From contig NZ_FOFV01000019.1 in NCBI RefSeq assembly GCF_900111005.1, positions 112,365 through 176,364 of the forward strand: a stretch of DNA of 64,000 nucleotides, written 5' to 3'. Origin of the DNA: Lentzea albida (lineage in GTDB: Bacteria; Actinomycetota; Actinomycetes; Mycobacteriales; Pseudonocardiaceae). The notes beneath the pieces were generated by a model. That model was not told the origin of the DNA. It worked only from the letters and a program-made list of their open reading frames with translations, and did no database searches. The position numbers and the translations under genes were made by a program. Positions 34,590 to 43,775 of the stretch are shown piece after piece. Every line of letters starts with the position of its first letter. Within the stretch, counting starts at the first letter, position 1.

Positions 34590-37292
34590 CTAGTCCAGCC
34601 GCGCGGTCAGCTCGCGCACCAGCGGGTCCGTGCCGGACGGCTTGTTCTGCCGCCGCAACGCCTCCGACAGCATCGACAGCACGTTGCCGACCTGGTGGTC
34701 GTCGGGCAGCAGCGACGCCGCCCGGCGCGCCTCGGCCTCCGCACCCGCGGCGTCGTCGGCGTTGAGCAGCATGTTCGCCGCCTTCAGCACGACGAACACG
34801 CGCCAGCCCTCGTCGCCCAGCGACACCACGAGCGCCTCGGCGTCGCGGTACTCCTTCATCGCCAGCGCGAACTCGCCTACCTGGCCGTGCACCCACGCGC
34901 GGATCGCGGCGATCTCGGCCTGCCGCCGCGTGACCTCGGTCGGGTCGTCGAGCTTCGGCAGCAACGCCTCGGCGTCGTCCACGGCCGCGCGCGTCTCCGT
35001 CACCTCGTCGTCGGGCAGGTTCGACGCCAACTCGACCAGCGAGCCGATGGCCTCCGAGAGGTTGCCCTCCTCCTGCCACAGCGCGGCACCGGCCCGCCAC
35101 GACGCGATGGCCTCGTCGTGCTTGCCCAGCCTGCCCTGCACCGAGGCGAGCGCGTCGAGCAGGAACGCCCGGCGGCCCGTCTCCTCGGGCGGCAGCAGGC
35201 CGACCGCCTCGCGCAGGTACCGCTCGGCCGCCGGGAACTCGCCCAGCTTGCGGCACACCTGCCCGAGCCGGAACACGACCTGCAGCCGCAGGTCCTCCTG
35301 GCCGTCCTGCAGCAGCCGCAACGACTCCTCGAGCACCTCGGCGGCCTCGACGAACCGGTCCGTCTGCACGTAGCCGCCGCTCAGCGCGAAGCAGAAGTGG
35401 GCGGTGTGGCCGGGGGAGAGGTGCACGCGCGAGATCGCCACGGCGTCGCGCAGGTCGCCCAGGCAGGCGCCCTCCTGGTCGAGCTCCTGGATCGCCGCGA
35501 CCTGGAACCAGCGGGCCTCCGCGGACTCCGGCAGCGGGAACGCCGCCACGAACGCGCGGGCCGTCGCCACCGCCTCGGGCACCTTCTGCATCACGGTCTC
35601 CAGCCGCAGCTGCAGCCGGTAGCCCTCGAACCGGGCGTTCGGCCGCAGCTCGCCCGCCATGGCCGTGAGGACGTCCGCGTACGCGCCTTCCAGGTCCTGC
35701 TGGCGCGCCTTGTGCTCCGCGGAGTCGACGGCGACGCGGCCGCGCAGCTCCGGGACGTCCAAAGAGGACGCCAGCGCGAGCATCTCGTCGGCCCGCTCGT
35801 GCGCGTGCTCGTTGTCGAGCAGTTCGGCCAGCGACAGCGCCGCGACCGTCCGCGTGTAGTCCGACGTCGCCTCGGCGAGGCACTTCTCCGCGAGCTCCCG
35901 GCCGCCTTCGAGCCCCATCGCGAGCCGCGCCTGGTAGCGCAGCGCGAGGTCGGCGGGCAGCGCCGTCAGCAGCTGGTCGAACGCCTCGTGGTCGAACGGG
36001 ACCAGACCGGTCGTCATCCGCCGGATGCCCGCGTGCGCCGCGAGGTCGGGCGGCAGCAACGAGTCCATGTCCGCGGGCAGCGAGTCGAGCATCCGCCGCG
36101 CCTTCACGAAGTCGCCCTGGTCGTACAGGGTCACCATCGACTCGGCGATCTCGACCGGGTCGCCGGACACGACCGACTCCTCGGCGGGCGCGGCCACCGG
36201 GGCGGCGGGCACCGCGAGCTCGACGGCCGGGTAGTCGGCCTGCTCCAGCGACCTGGTGATCCGCTCGACCCAGGCGGGCGTGCCGTTGCGCTCGTCGAAC
36301 TGCCGCGCGAGCTGCAGCGCCCGCTTCGACAGCCGGTCGAGCAGCTCGGCGGCCGTGCGCGTGCCGACGGCCGGCACCTCGAACACGGTGTCGGCCGGAA
36401 GCCGTTGCAGCAGAACGGAAGCGCATTCGGCGAACGACATCTCGTCGGCCGGCAGCTGCACGCCCGTCACCTTGTGCAGCGACCGGCGCAGGATGTCCTC
36501 GCCGCGGGAGAGGTTGCCCGTCAGGGCGCAGAACCGGATGTGCTCGTGCACGTACGACGTGATGTCGTCGTCCTTGATCAACCGGTACGCCGTGGTGTGC
36601 GCGTGCGCGGCCTTCTCAAGCTCGCCGATCTCCAGCAACGGCCACAGCAGCGCCGACAGGATGCCCTGCGGCTGCGTGGCGCAGCCGGAGTCGCCCGACA
36701 GGCCCTCCCAGCCGTGCGCGGCGGCCTCCTGGTGGCGGCCGAGGCGCGCGAGCATCCAGACCTGCTCCTCGACCACGCACGCCTCGCAGTCCGCCATCGG
36801 CCCTCGTTCCGTCGCGAGGTAACGGCCGAGGTGCTCGGCGAGGCCCGTCATGTCCCCGACGTGGTAGGCGTACTCCGCGCGGGCACCGTGCACCGGCTGC
36901 ACCGAGAACCCGAGCTGCGCGTAGCGGTCCGCGAGCTGCCCGATCACGGCCTGCAGCTGCTCCAGCGAGAACTTCGGGTCGCGGCGAAGGCCCGTCGCGA
37001 TCCACTTGTGCGCCCAGTTGAGCGAGTGGATCTCGTACTCGTTGAACGCCTCCGGGTCCTTCTGCTCCGCGGCCCGCACCCACGCGAACGGCGCGAGCAT
37101 CAGGTCGTAGCGCGACAGGTAGTACGCCGAGTCGATCAGCGCGGTCCGGCACGAGACGCCGAGCGGCAGGTGCCCGAGCGCGTCGGACATGCGCGCGGCC
37201 CGTTCCAGCGCCTCGTGCTTCGGCATGCCCGTCGGCATGTTGTACGCGTCGAGGAACGCCCTCTCGGCGTCTTCGGCGGTGAAGTCGGCCAT
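34590..37292 (-). CDS. Large TPR-repeat protein coupled to an HSP90-like ATPase
   Basis: A 900-residue, almost wholly helical soluble protein. TPR-like repeats are evident throughout, for example LGRHQEAAAHGWEGLSGD, DRFVEAAEVLEESLRLLQ, LGEFPAAERYLREAVGLL, LGKHDEAIASWRAGAALWQ and VGEFALAMKEYRDAEALVV. No signal peptide, membrane segment or enzyme motif. ATG at 37292 starts 2 nt after the HSP90-like stop; GTG at 37298 would overlap it by 4 nt. The two genes therefore form an operon. By analogy with eukaryotic TPR co-chaperones it may dock to or present clients to the HSP90-like protein; this is inference. Confidence 0.85.
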   Translation of the reverse strand: MADFTAEDAERAFLDAYNMPTGMPKHEALERAARMSDALGHLPLGVSCRTALIDSAYYLSRYDLMLAPFAWVRAAEQKDPEAFNEYEIHSLNWAHKWIATGLRRDPKFSLEQLQAVIGQLADRYAQLGFSVQPVHGARAEYAYHVGDMTGLAEHLGRYLATERGPMADCEACVVEEQVWMLARLGRHQEAAAHGWEGLSGDSGCATQPQGILSALLWPLLEIGELEKAAHAHTTAYRLIKDDDITSYVHEHIRFCALTGNLSRGEDILRRSLHKVTGVQLPADEMSFAECASVLLQRLPADTVFEVPAVGTRTAAELLDRLSKRALQLARQFDERNGTPAWVERITRSLEQADYPAVELAVPAAPVAAPAEESVVSGDPVEIAESMVTLYDQGDFVKARRMLDSLPADMDSLLPPDLAAHAGIRRMTTGLVPFDHEAFDQLLTALPADLALRYQARLAMGLEGGRELAEKCLAEATSDYTRTVAALSLAELLDNEHAHERADEMLALASSLDVPELRGRVAVDSAEHKARQQDLEGAYADVLTAMAGELRPNARFEGYRLQLRLETVMQKVPEAVATARAFVAAFPLPESAEARWFQVAAIQELDQEGACLGDLRDAVAISRVHLSPGHTAHFCFALSGGYVQTDRFVEAAEVLEESLRLLQDGQEDLRLQVVFRLGQVCRKLGEFPAAERYLREAVGLLPPEETGRRAFLLDALASVQGRLGKHDEAIASWRAGAALWQEEGNLSEAIGSLVELASNLPDDEVTETRAAVDDAEALLPKLDDPTEVTRRQAEIAAIRAWVHGQVGEFALAMKEYRDAEALVVSLGDEGWRVFVVLKAANMLLNADDAAGAEAEARRAASLLPDDHQVGNVLSMLSEALRRQNKPSGTDPLVRELTARLD

Positions 37293-37294
37293 GT

Positions 37295-39046
37295 TCACTT
37301 GCCCCCAACGGCACGGTCGAGAAGTTCCAGGAACGAGCGGTTGAGCGCCGCCGTGTCCTTCGGTCGCATCGCCCGCCGAGCCTGCAGGACGGCGTGCACG
37401 TACAAGGATTCGAGCGTCAGCTCCACGAGCGACGGGTCGGTCAGCCGCGCCAGCCGCTGCACGAGCGGGTTGCGGCAGTTGAGGACCAGCTGCTCGGGAC
37501 GCGACGAGTCGGAGCCCGCGGTCAGCTGCCCCAGCAGCTCCGCCCACAGCGGGTCCGTCACCTCCTCCGCGGTCTGCTCGGTGTCGAGCCTGCGCTGCTG
37601 CTCGGCGTTCGTGATCAGCAAGGCGGGCAACGAGACCGGGTCGAAGTCGCGGATCACCGCGTCGCAGTCGTGCCGGTCCAGCGCCGCCGCGCCCTCCGAC
37701 AGCCTCAGCCGCAACGCCGCCTCGACGTCCGGTTCGGGATCGGCCAGCGCCGCCAGCAGCTCCGTCGGCGCCACCCGGCGGGCGACGGACGGGCCGTCCA
37801 GCGCGCTCAGGCGGTTCAACAGCTCCATGTCGTAGGCGTAGCCCGCGTTCACCAGGCCCAGGCCCTGCGCGGCGGCGACCGGCGCGAGCTGGTGGAACTC
37901 GTCGACGTCCGGGATGTAGAGGATCGCGCCGTGCTTGCGCTTGAACTGCCGCAACGGGATCGCGCCCTCGGTGGTCTCGAACGGCAGCCACCGCTCGACC
38001 AGCCGCAGCATCTCGTCGTCCGTGCGCGCCAGCGACTTGATGCCCAGGTGGTGCGCGGCCAGCAGCTCGCCGGCGCGGCGCGGTTCGATCGCGTCCAGCC
38101 GGATCAGCCAGTCGCGGATCTGCTCGCCCAGTTCCTCGCGCACCGCCAGCAGCATCTCGTCCTGGTACAGCGCCTCGCGTGACGCCGTCGGCCGGATCGA
38201 GGACGCGTCGACCACGCACCGCACGAAGTACGCCCAGTCCGGCAGCAGGCCCTCGACGTTGTCGCCGACCAGCATCCGCTTCAGGTACACGCGGTGGGTC
38301 TGGCGCGTTCCGGGGTGGACACCGGACGGCAGCACGAACGCGACCCCGGTCAGCCCCGCCGCCTCGACCTCGATCGGGATCGCCTCGAACGGCGTGAACC
38401 CGAAGACCCGCTCGCAGTACTCGGAGAGGTCGGCGTCCTCGTCGTCCCACGGACGTTCGCCGCGGGTGACCTGAGCGCCGTCCAGCGTCACGACGGCCGG
38501 CAGCAGGTCGCCGTAGTCGACCACCAGCGGGCGCACCACGTCGGCTTCGAGCCAGTGTTCGTTGCCGCGCGAAGCACTCATCGTCACCGTGGTGCCGACC
38601 GGGACGTCACCGTCCACAACGGACACGGTGTAGTTGCCCGACGAATCCGCCTCCCACCGCACGGCGGGACCACCGCGGGCCGAGCGCGTGATCACCGTCA
38701 CGGACGAGGCGACGAGGAAGCACGACAGCATGCCGACGCCGAACTGGCCGAGGAACCCCTCGCGGGCGAACCCCAGGTCGTCCCGCTTCGACGTGCGGCC
38801 GAGCGTGGACAGCAGCTCGTGGACCTCGGTCTCGGTGAGCCCCACGCCGGTGTCGGTGATCGTCAGCGTGGAGCCGCAGGTGATCGTGACGGCGGCGGGG
38901 CAGGACGGGTCGAGCTCGCGCCTCGCCGTGATCGCGTCGACGGCGTTCTGCAGCAGTTCGCGCACGTAGACGCGCGGGCTGCTGTAGAGGTGGTGGCTGA
39001 GCAGGTCGATGATGCCGCGCAGGTCGACGCGGAAGGTGTGCGACAT
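37295..39046 (-). CDS. HSP90-family (HtpG-like) chaperone ATPase
   Basis: A 583-residue GHKL ATPase. Bergerat motifs: VYVRELLQNAVDAITARR (Asn for Mg), ITDTGVGLTETEV, and GFLGQFGVGMLSCFLVAS. The middle domain keeps the Arg/Glu region IRPTASREALYQDE. The protein is slightly shorter than E. coli HtpG (about 624), and its C terminus ends in LLDRAVGGK with no MEEVD-type motif. Start ATG at 39046 (MSHTFRVDLRG); ATG at 39058 adds four residues. First gene of a two-gene operon with the TPR protein, divergent from pheS. Confidence 0.92.
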   Translation of the reverse strand: MSHTFRVDLRGIIDLLSHHLYSSPRVYVRELLQNAVDAITARRELDPSCPAAVTITCGSTLTITDTGVGLTETEVHELLSTLGRTSKRDDLGFAREGFLGQFGVGMLSCFLVASSVTVITRSARGGPAVRWEADSSGNYTVSVVDGDVPVGTTVTMSASRGNEHWLEADVVRPLVVDYGDLLPAVVTLDGAQVTRGERPWDDEDADLSEYCERVFGFTPFEAIPIEVEAAGLTGVAFVLPSGVHPGTRQTHRVYLKRMLVGDNVEGLLPDWAYFVRCVVDASSIRPTASREALYQDEMLLAVREELGEQIRDWLIRLDAIEPRRAGELLAAHHLGIKSLARTDDEMLRLVERWLPFETTEGAIPLRQFKRKHGAILYIPDVDEFHQLAPVAAAQGLGLVNAGYAYDMELLNRLSALDGPSVARRVAPTELLAALADPEPDVEAALRLRLSEGAAALDRHDCDAVIRDFDPVSLPALLITNAEQQRRLDTEQTAEEVTDPLWAELLGQLTAGSDSSRPEQLVLNCRNPLVQRLARLTDPSLVELTLESLYVHAVLQARRAMRPKDTAALNRSFLELLDRAVGGK

Positions 39047-39128
39047 GATGCCGCCCATCCTAGGGACGAGGCGGGGGTCGGTGCCGCTCTTTAACGGAAC
39101 GCTCCGGAGAGGTCAACAGCGCACCGAC

Positions 39129-39134
39129 TAGGAT
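39129..39134 (+). promoter_or_regulatory. Possible -10 box of pheST
   Basis: TAGGAT at 39129-39134 is a good actinobacterial -10, about 47 bp before the pheS ATG. The -35 region (GGAGAG at 17-bp spacing) is poor. No T-box features are seen between it and pheS. Confidence 0.35.
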
Positions 39135-39180
39135 CGGCCTGTTCATTACCGATGTCCGTGACGGGAGCTGTCCTACAACC

Positions 39181-40248
39181 ATGTCCGGAGCCAACGACCC
39201 GTACGACCCGAAGCAGGTCGCGGCGCTGTCGGCCGAGAACCTCGACGCGGCCGTGCAGAAGGCCCGCGAGGCGTTCGCCGGAGCAGCCGACCTGGAGGCA
39301 CTGGCCGCGGTCAAGCCCGGCCACCTCGGGGACCGGTCGCCCGTGCTGCTGGCCCGCCGCGAGATCGGTGCCCTGCCCCCCAAGGCGAAGGCCGAGGCGG
39401 GCAAGAGGGTGAACGAGGCGCAGTCCGCGATCAGGACCGCGTTCGACGAGCGCTTCGCCGTGCTCCAGGTCGAGCGCGACGAGCGGGTCCTGCGCGAGGA
39501 GTCCGTCGACGTCACGCTGCCCTGGGACCGCTTCCCGCGCGGCGCGCGCCACCCGATCACCACTCTCGCCGAGCGCATCGGTGACGTCTTCGTGGCCATG
39601 GGCTACGAGATCGCCGAGGGCCCCGAGCTCGAGACCGAGTGGTTCAACTTCGACGCGCTGAACTTCGGCAAGGACCACCCGGCCCGCTCGATGCAGGACA
39701 CGTTCTACATCGCGCCGGGTGACTCGCAGCTCGTGCTGCGCACGCACACCTCGCCCGTGCAGGCCCGCACGCTGCTCGACCGCGAACTGCCGGTCTACGT
39801 CGTGTGCCCCGGCCGCACGTTCCGCACCGACGAGCTCGACGCGACGCACACCCCGGTGTTCCACCAGGTCGAGGGCCTCGCGGTCGACAAGGGCCTGACG
39901 ATGGGCCACCTCAAGGGCACGCTCGACGCGTTCGCGCGCTCGATGTTCGGCGAGGACTCGAAGACCCGCCTGCGTCCCTCCTTCTTCCCCTTCACCGAGC
40001 CGTCGGCCGAGGTCGACGTGTGGTTCCCGGAGAAGAAGGGCGGCGCCGGCTGGGTCGAGTGGGGCGGCTGCGGCATGGTCAACCCCAACGTGCTGCGCGC
40101 CTGCGGCGTCGACCCGGACGTCTACTCCGGCTTCGCGTTCGGCATGGGCCTGGAACGCACCCTGCAGTTCCGCAACGGCCTTCCCGACATGCGCGACATG
40201 GTCGAGGGCGACGTCCGCTTCACCCAGCCTTTCGGAACGGAGGCCTGA
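39181..40248 (+). CDS. pheS: Phenylalanine-tRNA ligase alpha subunit
   Basis: A 355-residue class II synthetase subunit that charges tRNA-Phe as an alpha2-beta2 enzyme with PheT. The N-terminal coiled coil (residues 1-95) binds tRNA. Motif 2 is in TFRTDELDATHTPVFHQVEG, and the Phe-site/motif 3 region is WGGCGMVNPNVLRACGVDPD with GFAFGMGLERTLQFRNG. ATG at 39181. The pheT start follows after 5 nt. Confidence 0.98.
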   Translation: MSGANDPYDPKQVAALSAENLDAAVQKAREAFAGAADLEALAAVKPGHLGDRSPVLLARREIGALPPKAKAEAGKRVNEAQSAIRTAFDERFAVLQVERDERVLREESVDVTLPWDRFPRGARHPITTLAERIGDVFVAMGYEIAEGPELETEWFNFDALNFGKDHPARSMQDTFYIAPGDSQLVLRTHTSPVQARTLLDRELPVYVVCPGRTFRTDELDATHTPVFHQVEGLAVDKGLTMGHLKGTLDAFARSMFGEDSKTRLRPSFFPFTEPSAEVDVWFPEKKGGAGWVEWGGCGMVNPNVLRACGVDPDVYSGFAFGMGLERTLQFRNGLPDMRDMVEGDVRFTQPFGTEA

Positions 40249-40253
40249 TCCGG

Positions 40254-42731
40254 ATGCGAGTCCCGGTCAGCTGGCTGGTCGAACACCTCGGTTTCGACGA
40301 AGTCCCCACGCCCGACGAGCTCGCCGAGGCGTTCACGCGCATCGGCATCGAGGTCGAGGAGGTGAGCCCGCTCGGTCCCGTGACCGGCCCGGTCGTCGCC
40401 GGCCGCGTCGTCGAGATCGAGGAGCTCACCGAGTTCAAGAAGCCGATCCGCTACTGCAAGGTCGAGGTCGGTCCCGAGCAGACCAACCAGATCATCTGCG
40501 GCGCCACGAACTTCGTCGAGGGCGACTCGGTCGTCGTCGCGCTGCCCGGCGCCGTGCTGCCCGGCGGGTTCTCGATCGCCGAGCGCAAGACGTACGGCCG
40601 CGTGTCGCAGGGCATGCTCTGCGCCGCCGACGAGCTCGGCATCGGTGACGACCACTCGGGCATCCTCGTGCTGCCCACCGGCACCGCGCAGCCCGGCGAC
40701 GACGCGCTGGAGCTGCTCGGCCTGAACGACAGCGTCATCGAGCTCGCGCCGACCCCGGACCGCGGCTACGCGTTCTCGGTCCGCGGCCTCGCCCGCGAGA
40801 TCGCCTGCGCGCTCGACGTGCCGTTCGGCGACCCCGGTGTCGTCGAGATCCCCGAGCCCGAGGGCGAGGCGTGGCCGGTCCACATCGAGGACCGTCCCGG
40901 CTGCTCGCGGTTCGTGGCGCGCCGGGTCACCGGTGTCGACCCGACCGCGCCCACGCCGTGGTGGATGCGCCGCCGCCTGATGCTCGCGGGCATGCGCTCG
41001 ATCTCGCTGCCGGTCGACGTCACGAACTACGTGATGCTCGAGCTCGGCCAGCCGCTGCACGCGTTCGACGCCGCGTCGCTCTCGGGCGCGCTGACGGTCC
41101 GCCGCGCGCTGGCGGGGGAGAAGCTCACGACGCTCGACGACCAGGTGCGCGCGCTCAACGTCGACGACATCGTGATCGCCGACGACTCCGGTGTGATCTC
41201 GCTGGCCGGTGTCATGGGCGGCGCGTCGACCGAGGTCGGCGACAACTCCTCGGACATCCTGCTCGAAGCGGCGAACTGGGACCCGGCGTCCATCGCCCGC
41301 ACGGTCCGCCGCCACAAGCTGCCGTCCGAGGCCGCGAAGCGCTTCGAGCGCACCGTCGACCCGGCTCTCGCGCCCGTCGCGCTGGAGCGGGCCGCGAAGC
41401 TGCTCAACCACTACGCCGAGGGCCAGATCAAGCCCGGCCGCACCGACGTGGGCGCCCCCGCGCTGCCCGAGCCGGTGTCGATGCCGATCGACCTGCCCGA
41501 CCGCATCGCCGGTGTCCGCTACGCGCGGGGCGTCACGGCCCGCCGTCTCGGCCAGATCGGCTGCCAGGTCTCGGTGACCACCTCGGAGGAGGGCCAGACG
41601 ATCGTCACGGCCGTGCCGCCGACGTGGCGCGCCGACCTCGTGCAGCCCGCCGACCTGGTGGAGGAGGTGCTGCGGCTGGAGGGCTACGACACGATCCCGT
41701 CCGTGCTGCCGCCCGCGCCCGCCGGTCGCGGCCTGACCGAGCAGCAGCGCCGCCGCCGCACGGTGTGGCGCACGCTGGCGGAGGACGGTTTCGTCGAGGT
41801 CAAGCCGTTCCCGTTCATCGACCCGTCGGTGTTCGACGCGTTCGGTCTTGCCGAGGGCGACACCCGCCGCGACACGGTCGGCGTGCTGAACCCGTTGGAG
41901 GCGGACAAGAACGTCCTCGCGACGACGCTGCTGCCGGGTCTGCTGGAGACGTTGCAGCGCAACCTCGCGCGCGGGGCGAAGGACGTCGCGCTCTACAACA
42001 TCGCCCAGGTGACGCTGCCGCGCGCGCAGCAGGTCCCCGTGCCGTCGCTGGGCGTGGACCGCAGGCCGACCGAGGCCGAGGTCGCCTCGATGCTGGCCGC
42101 GCTGCCGAACCAGCCGCTGCACGTCGCCGGTGTGCTCACGGGCCACCGCGAACTGGCCGGCTGGTGGGGCAAGGGCCGCATCGCCGAGTGGTCGGACGCG
42201 GTCGAGGCCGCCCGCCGCGTCGGTGAGGCGTACGGCGTGAAGCTGCGCGTCGTGGCGTCGGACCTGCTGCCGTGGCACCCCGGCCGCTGCGCCGAGCTGC
42301 GCGTCGGCGACTGGCCCGTCGGCCACGCCGGCGAGCTGCACCCGAAGGTCGTCGAGAAGCTCGGCCTGCCGAAGCGGACCGTGGCGTTCGAGCTCGACCT
42401 GGACGCGCTGCCGCTCGACGACCACCGCCCGGCCCCGATGGTCTCGCCGTACCCGCCGGTGCTGCTGGACGTCGCGCTGGTCGTCGACGCCTCCGTGCCG
42501 GTGCAGTCGGTGTCCGAGGTGCTCGGCGCGTCCGCGGGCGACCTGCTCGAGGACATCCGCCTGTTCGACGTCTACACGGGTGAGCAGCTGGGCGAGGGCA
42601 AGAAGTCGCTCGCGTACTCCTTGCGCTTCCGCGCCCCGGACAGGACGCTGACGGTGGAGGAGGCGACGTCGGCCCGCGACGCCGCCGTTGCCGCCGCCGC
42701 AGAGCGTCTGGGCGCCGCACTCCGCGCCTGA
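40254..42731 (+). CDS. pheT: Phenylalanine-tRNA ligase beta subunit
   Basis: An 825-residue beta subunit. Domains in order: N-terminal helix (MRVPVSWLVEHL), tRNA-binding EMAP-like OB domain (GRVVEIEELTEF to CGATNFVEGD), B3/4 editing domain (about 210-390), B5 (about 400-475), catalytic-like core (LEADKNVLATTLLPGLLETL), and the C-terminal anticodon-binding ferredoxin domain (YPPVLLDVALVVDASVPVQ). The editing domain would clear Tyr-tRNA-Phe. ATG at 40254, 5 nt after the pheS stop. A strong terminator follows. Confidence 0.98.
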   Translation: MRVPVSWLVEHLGFDEVPTPDELAEAFTRIGIEVEEVSPLGPVTGPVVAGRVVEIEELTEFKKPIRYCKVEVGPEQTNQIICGATNFVEGDSVVVALPGAVLPGGFSIAERKTYGRVSQGMLCAADELGIGDDHSGILVLPTGTAQPGDDALELLGLNDSVIELAPTPDRGYAFSVRGLAREIACALDVPFGDPGVVEIPEPEGEAWPVHIEDRPGCSRFVARRVTGVDPTAPTPWWMRRRLMLAGMRSISLPVDVTNYVMLELGQPLHAFDAASLSGALTVRRALAGEKLTTLDDQVRALNVDDIVIADDSGVISLAGVMGGASTEVGDNSSDILLEAANWDPASIARTVRRHKLPSEAAKRFERTVDPALAPVALERAAKLLNHYAEGQIKPGRTDVGAPALPEPVSMPIDLPDRIAGVRYARGVTARRLGQIGCQVSVTTSEEGQTIVTAVPPTWRADLVQPADLVEEVLRLEGYDTIPSVLPPAPAGRGLTEQQRRRRTVWRTLAEDGFVEVKPFPFIDPSVFDAFGLAEGDTRRDTVGVLNPLEADKNVLATTLLPGLLETLQRNLARGAKDVALYNIAQVTLPRAQQVPVPSLGVDRRPTEAEVASMLAALPNQPLHVAGVLTGHRELAGWWGKGRIAEWSDAVEAARRVGEAYGVKLRVVASDLLPWHPGRCAELRVGDWPVGHAGELHPKVVEKLGLPKRTVAFELDLDALPLDDHRPAPMVSPYPPVLLDVALVVDASVPVQSVSEVLGASAGDLLEDIRLFDVYTGEQLGEGKKSLAYSLRFRAPDRTLTVEEATSARDAAVAAAAERLGAALRA

Positions 42732-42748
42732 CCGATCACAGCGCGTGA

Positions 42749-42781
42749 GGCCCGGGATTCCGCGAGAATCCCGGGCCTTTT
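42749..42781 (+). terminator. Rho-independent terminator of pheST
   Basis: GGCCCGGGATTC (42749-42760) pairs perfectly with GAATCCCGGGCC (42766-42777) around a 5-nt CGCGA loop, and TTTT follows. A textbook intrinsic terminator. Confidence 0.93.
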
Positions 42782-42896
42782 CGCGTAAGGAACGGCCTGA
42801 CCTCCAGTCCGCGTACGCGTGTAGCCGATCCATGCCCGTTGACAACAGTGCCGCCAGGGTCCCTGTTCTGGTGTCTTGTGCACGCTGTGTAGTGAT

Positions 42897-42916
42897 TGAA
42901 GGTTCTCCAAACTTGG
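42897..42916 (+). promoter_or_regulatory. Shared 20-bp element upstream of the secreted-protein operon (copy 1)
   Basis: TGAAGGTTCTCCAAACTTGG. 18 of 20 bases match the copy at 44730-44749 upstream of the fifth secreted-protein gene. Both contain CCAA-nn-TTGG inverted half-sites and both follow a TAG-rich -10-like sequence. A TTGACA occurs farther upstream (42839-42844). Probably a common promoter/operator or a 5' UTR element; the factor is unknown. Confidence 0.5.
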
Positions 42917-42953
42917 TGCCGTACCCACCGAGCACCACCTCAGGAGAACGAAC

Positions 42954-43394
42954 ATGCGCAAGCGCACCGCGGTCATCGCAGCAGTCGCAGCCCTCGCCGT
43001 CGGAGGCGGTGTCGCCTACGCGGCGTGGACGAGCACCGGCTCCGGTTCCGGCTCGGTCGGCTCCACCACGAGCGTCAACTCGACCATCAGCCCGGTCAAC
43101 GGCGCCGGTGGCCTGTACCCCGGTGCCACCGTCGACTTCCAGGTGACGATCAGCAACCCGAACGACTACCCGGTCGCGGTCTCGTCGATCAGCGCCGGCG
43201 TCTCGGCCATCACCGAAGGCGGCTGCGCCGCGGGCACCGTCACCAGCCCGGCCGTGAGCAACGCCGGCACCATCGTCGCCAAGGGGACCGGCACTTACAC
43301 GCTGAAGGCGACCATGAACGCCGACGCCGCGAACAACTGCAAGTCGCAGACCTTCACGCTGCCGCTGACCGCCGAGCTCGTCTCGGCCGCGTAG
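42954..43394 (+). CDS. Secreted SipW/TasA-like signal-region protein, member 1
   Basis: A 146-residue exported protein. The signal region KRTAVIAAVAALAVGGGVAYAAWTSTGSGSG resembles SipW-dependent (camelysin/TasA-like) signal peptides, with cleavage likely near AYA/AWT. The mature part is an all-beta Ig-like domain with YPGATVDFQVTISNPNDYPV (an NPN motif shared by the cluster) and a pair of cysteines (GGCAAG, ANNCKS). No catalytic residues. It heads an operon of four genes; the stop is followed directly by the next start. Probably a cell-surface or fibre-like structural protein; inference. Confidence 0.7.
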   Translation: MRKRTAVIAAVAALAVGGGVAYAAWTSTGSGSGSVGSTTSVNSTISPVNGAGGLYPGATVDFQVTISNPNDYPVAVSSISAGVSAITEGGCAAGTVTSPAVSNAGTIVAKGTGTYTLKATMNADAANNCKSQTFTLPLTAELVSAA

Positions 43395-43775
43395 ATGATC
43401 CGCCTCGTCCTCGCCGTGCTCACCGTGCTCTGCGTGCCGGGCGGCTCCCCGGCACCCGGCAAGGCGTTCACGATCGCGGACGCCGGCGCGGCGACGGGGT
43501 TGGTCCCGGGTGGGACGGTGACCCGGGTCGTCCGGGTCACCAACCCGAACAACCAGGACGTGAAGCTCACCCGGCTCGTCACCTCGGTCGGGCGCCCGTC
43601 CCCGGACTGCCCGGCGAACACCGTGACCGTCGCACCGCTCGCCGCGCCGGTCGTCATCCGCAGGAACTCGCGCGCCGACGTGCCGCTGAGCGTCCGGATG
43701 GCGGCGTCCGCGCCGAACGCCTGCAAGAACCTCACCTTCCCCCTCACCTACTCGGGAACGGCGACCAAGCCATGA
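43395..43775 (+). CDS. Small secreted beta-domain protein, member 2
   Basis: A 126-residue protein with a short signal peptide (MIRLVLAVLTVLCVPGGSPAPG) and one Ig-like domain: LVPGGTVTRVVRVTNPNNQDV carries the same NPN motif, and two cysteines (PDCPAN, NACKN) are conserved with member 1. It lacks the SipW-like AAWTS segment. Its ATG follows the member 1 stop with no gap, and its stop overlaps the member 3 start. Probably exported alongside members 1 and 3. Confidence 0.65.
   Translation: MIRLVLAVLTVLCVPGGSPAPGKAFTIADAGAATGLVPGGTVTRVVRVTNPNNQDVKLTRLVTSVGRPSPDCPANTVTVAPLAAPVVIRRNSRADVPLSVRMAASAPNACKNLTFPLTYSGTATKP

Noticed and set aside
32617..36426. 1269-residue minus-strand frame through the TPR gene region
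   Set aside because: Out of frame with the recognised TPR repeats and antisense to rplT/trmH; no motifs.
39060..39180. T-box or other aminoacyl-tRNA leader before pheS
   Set aside because: No T-box sequence, specifier stem or terminator in the 120-bp interval; same for the 59-bp spacer before tyrS.
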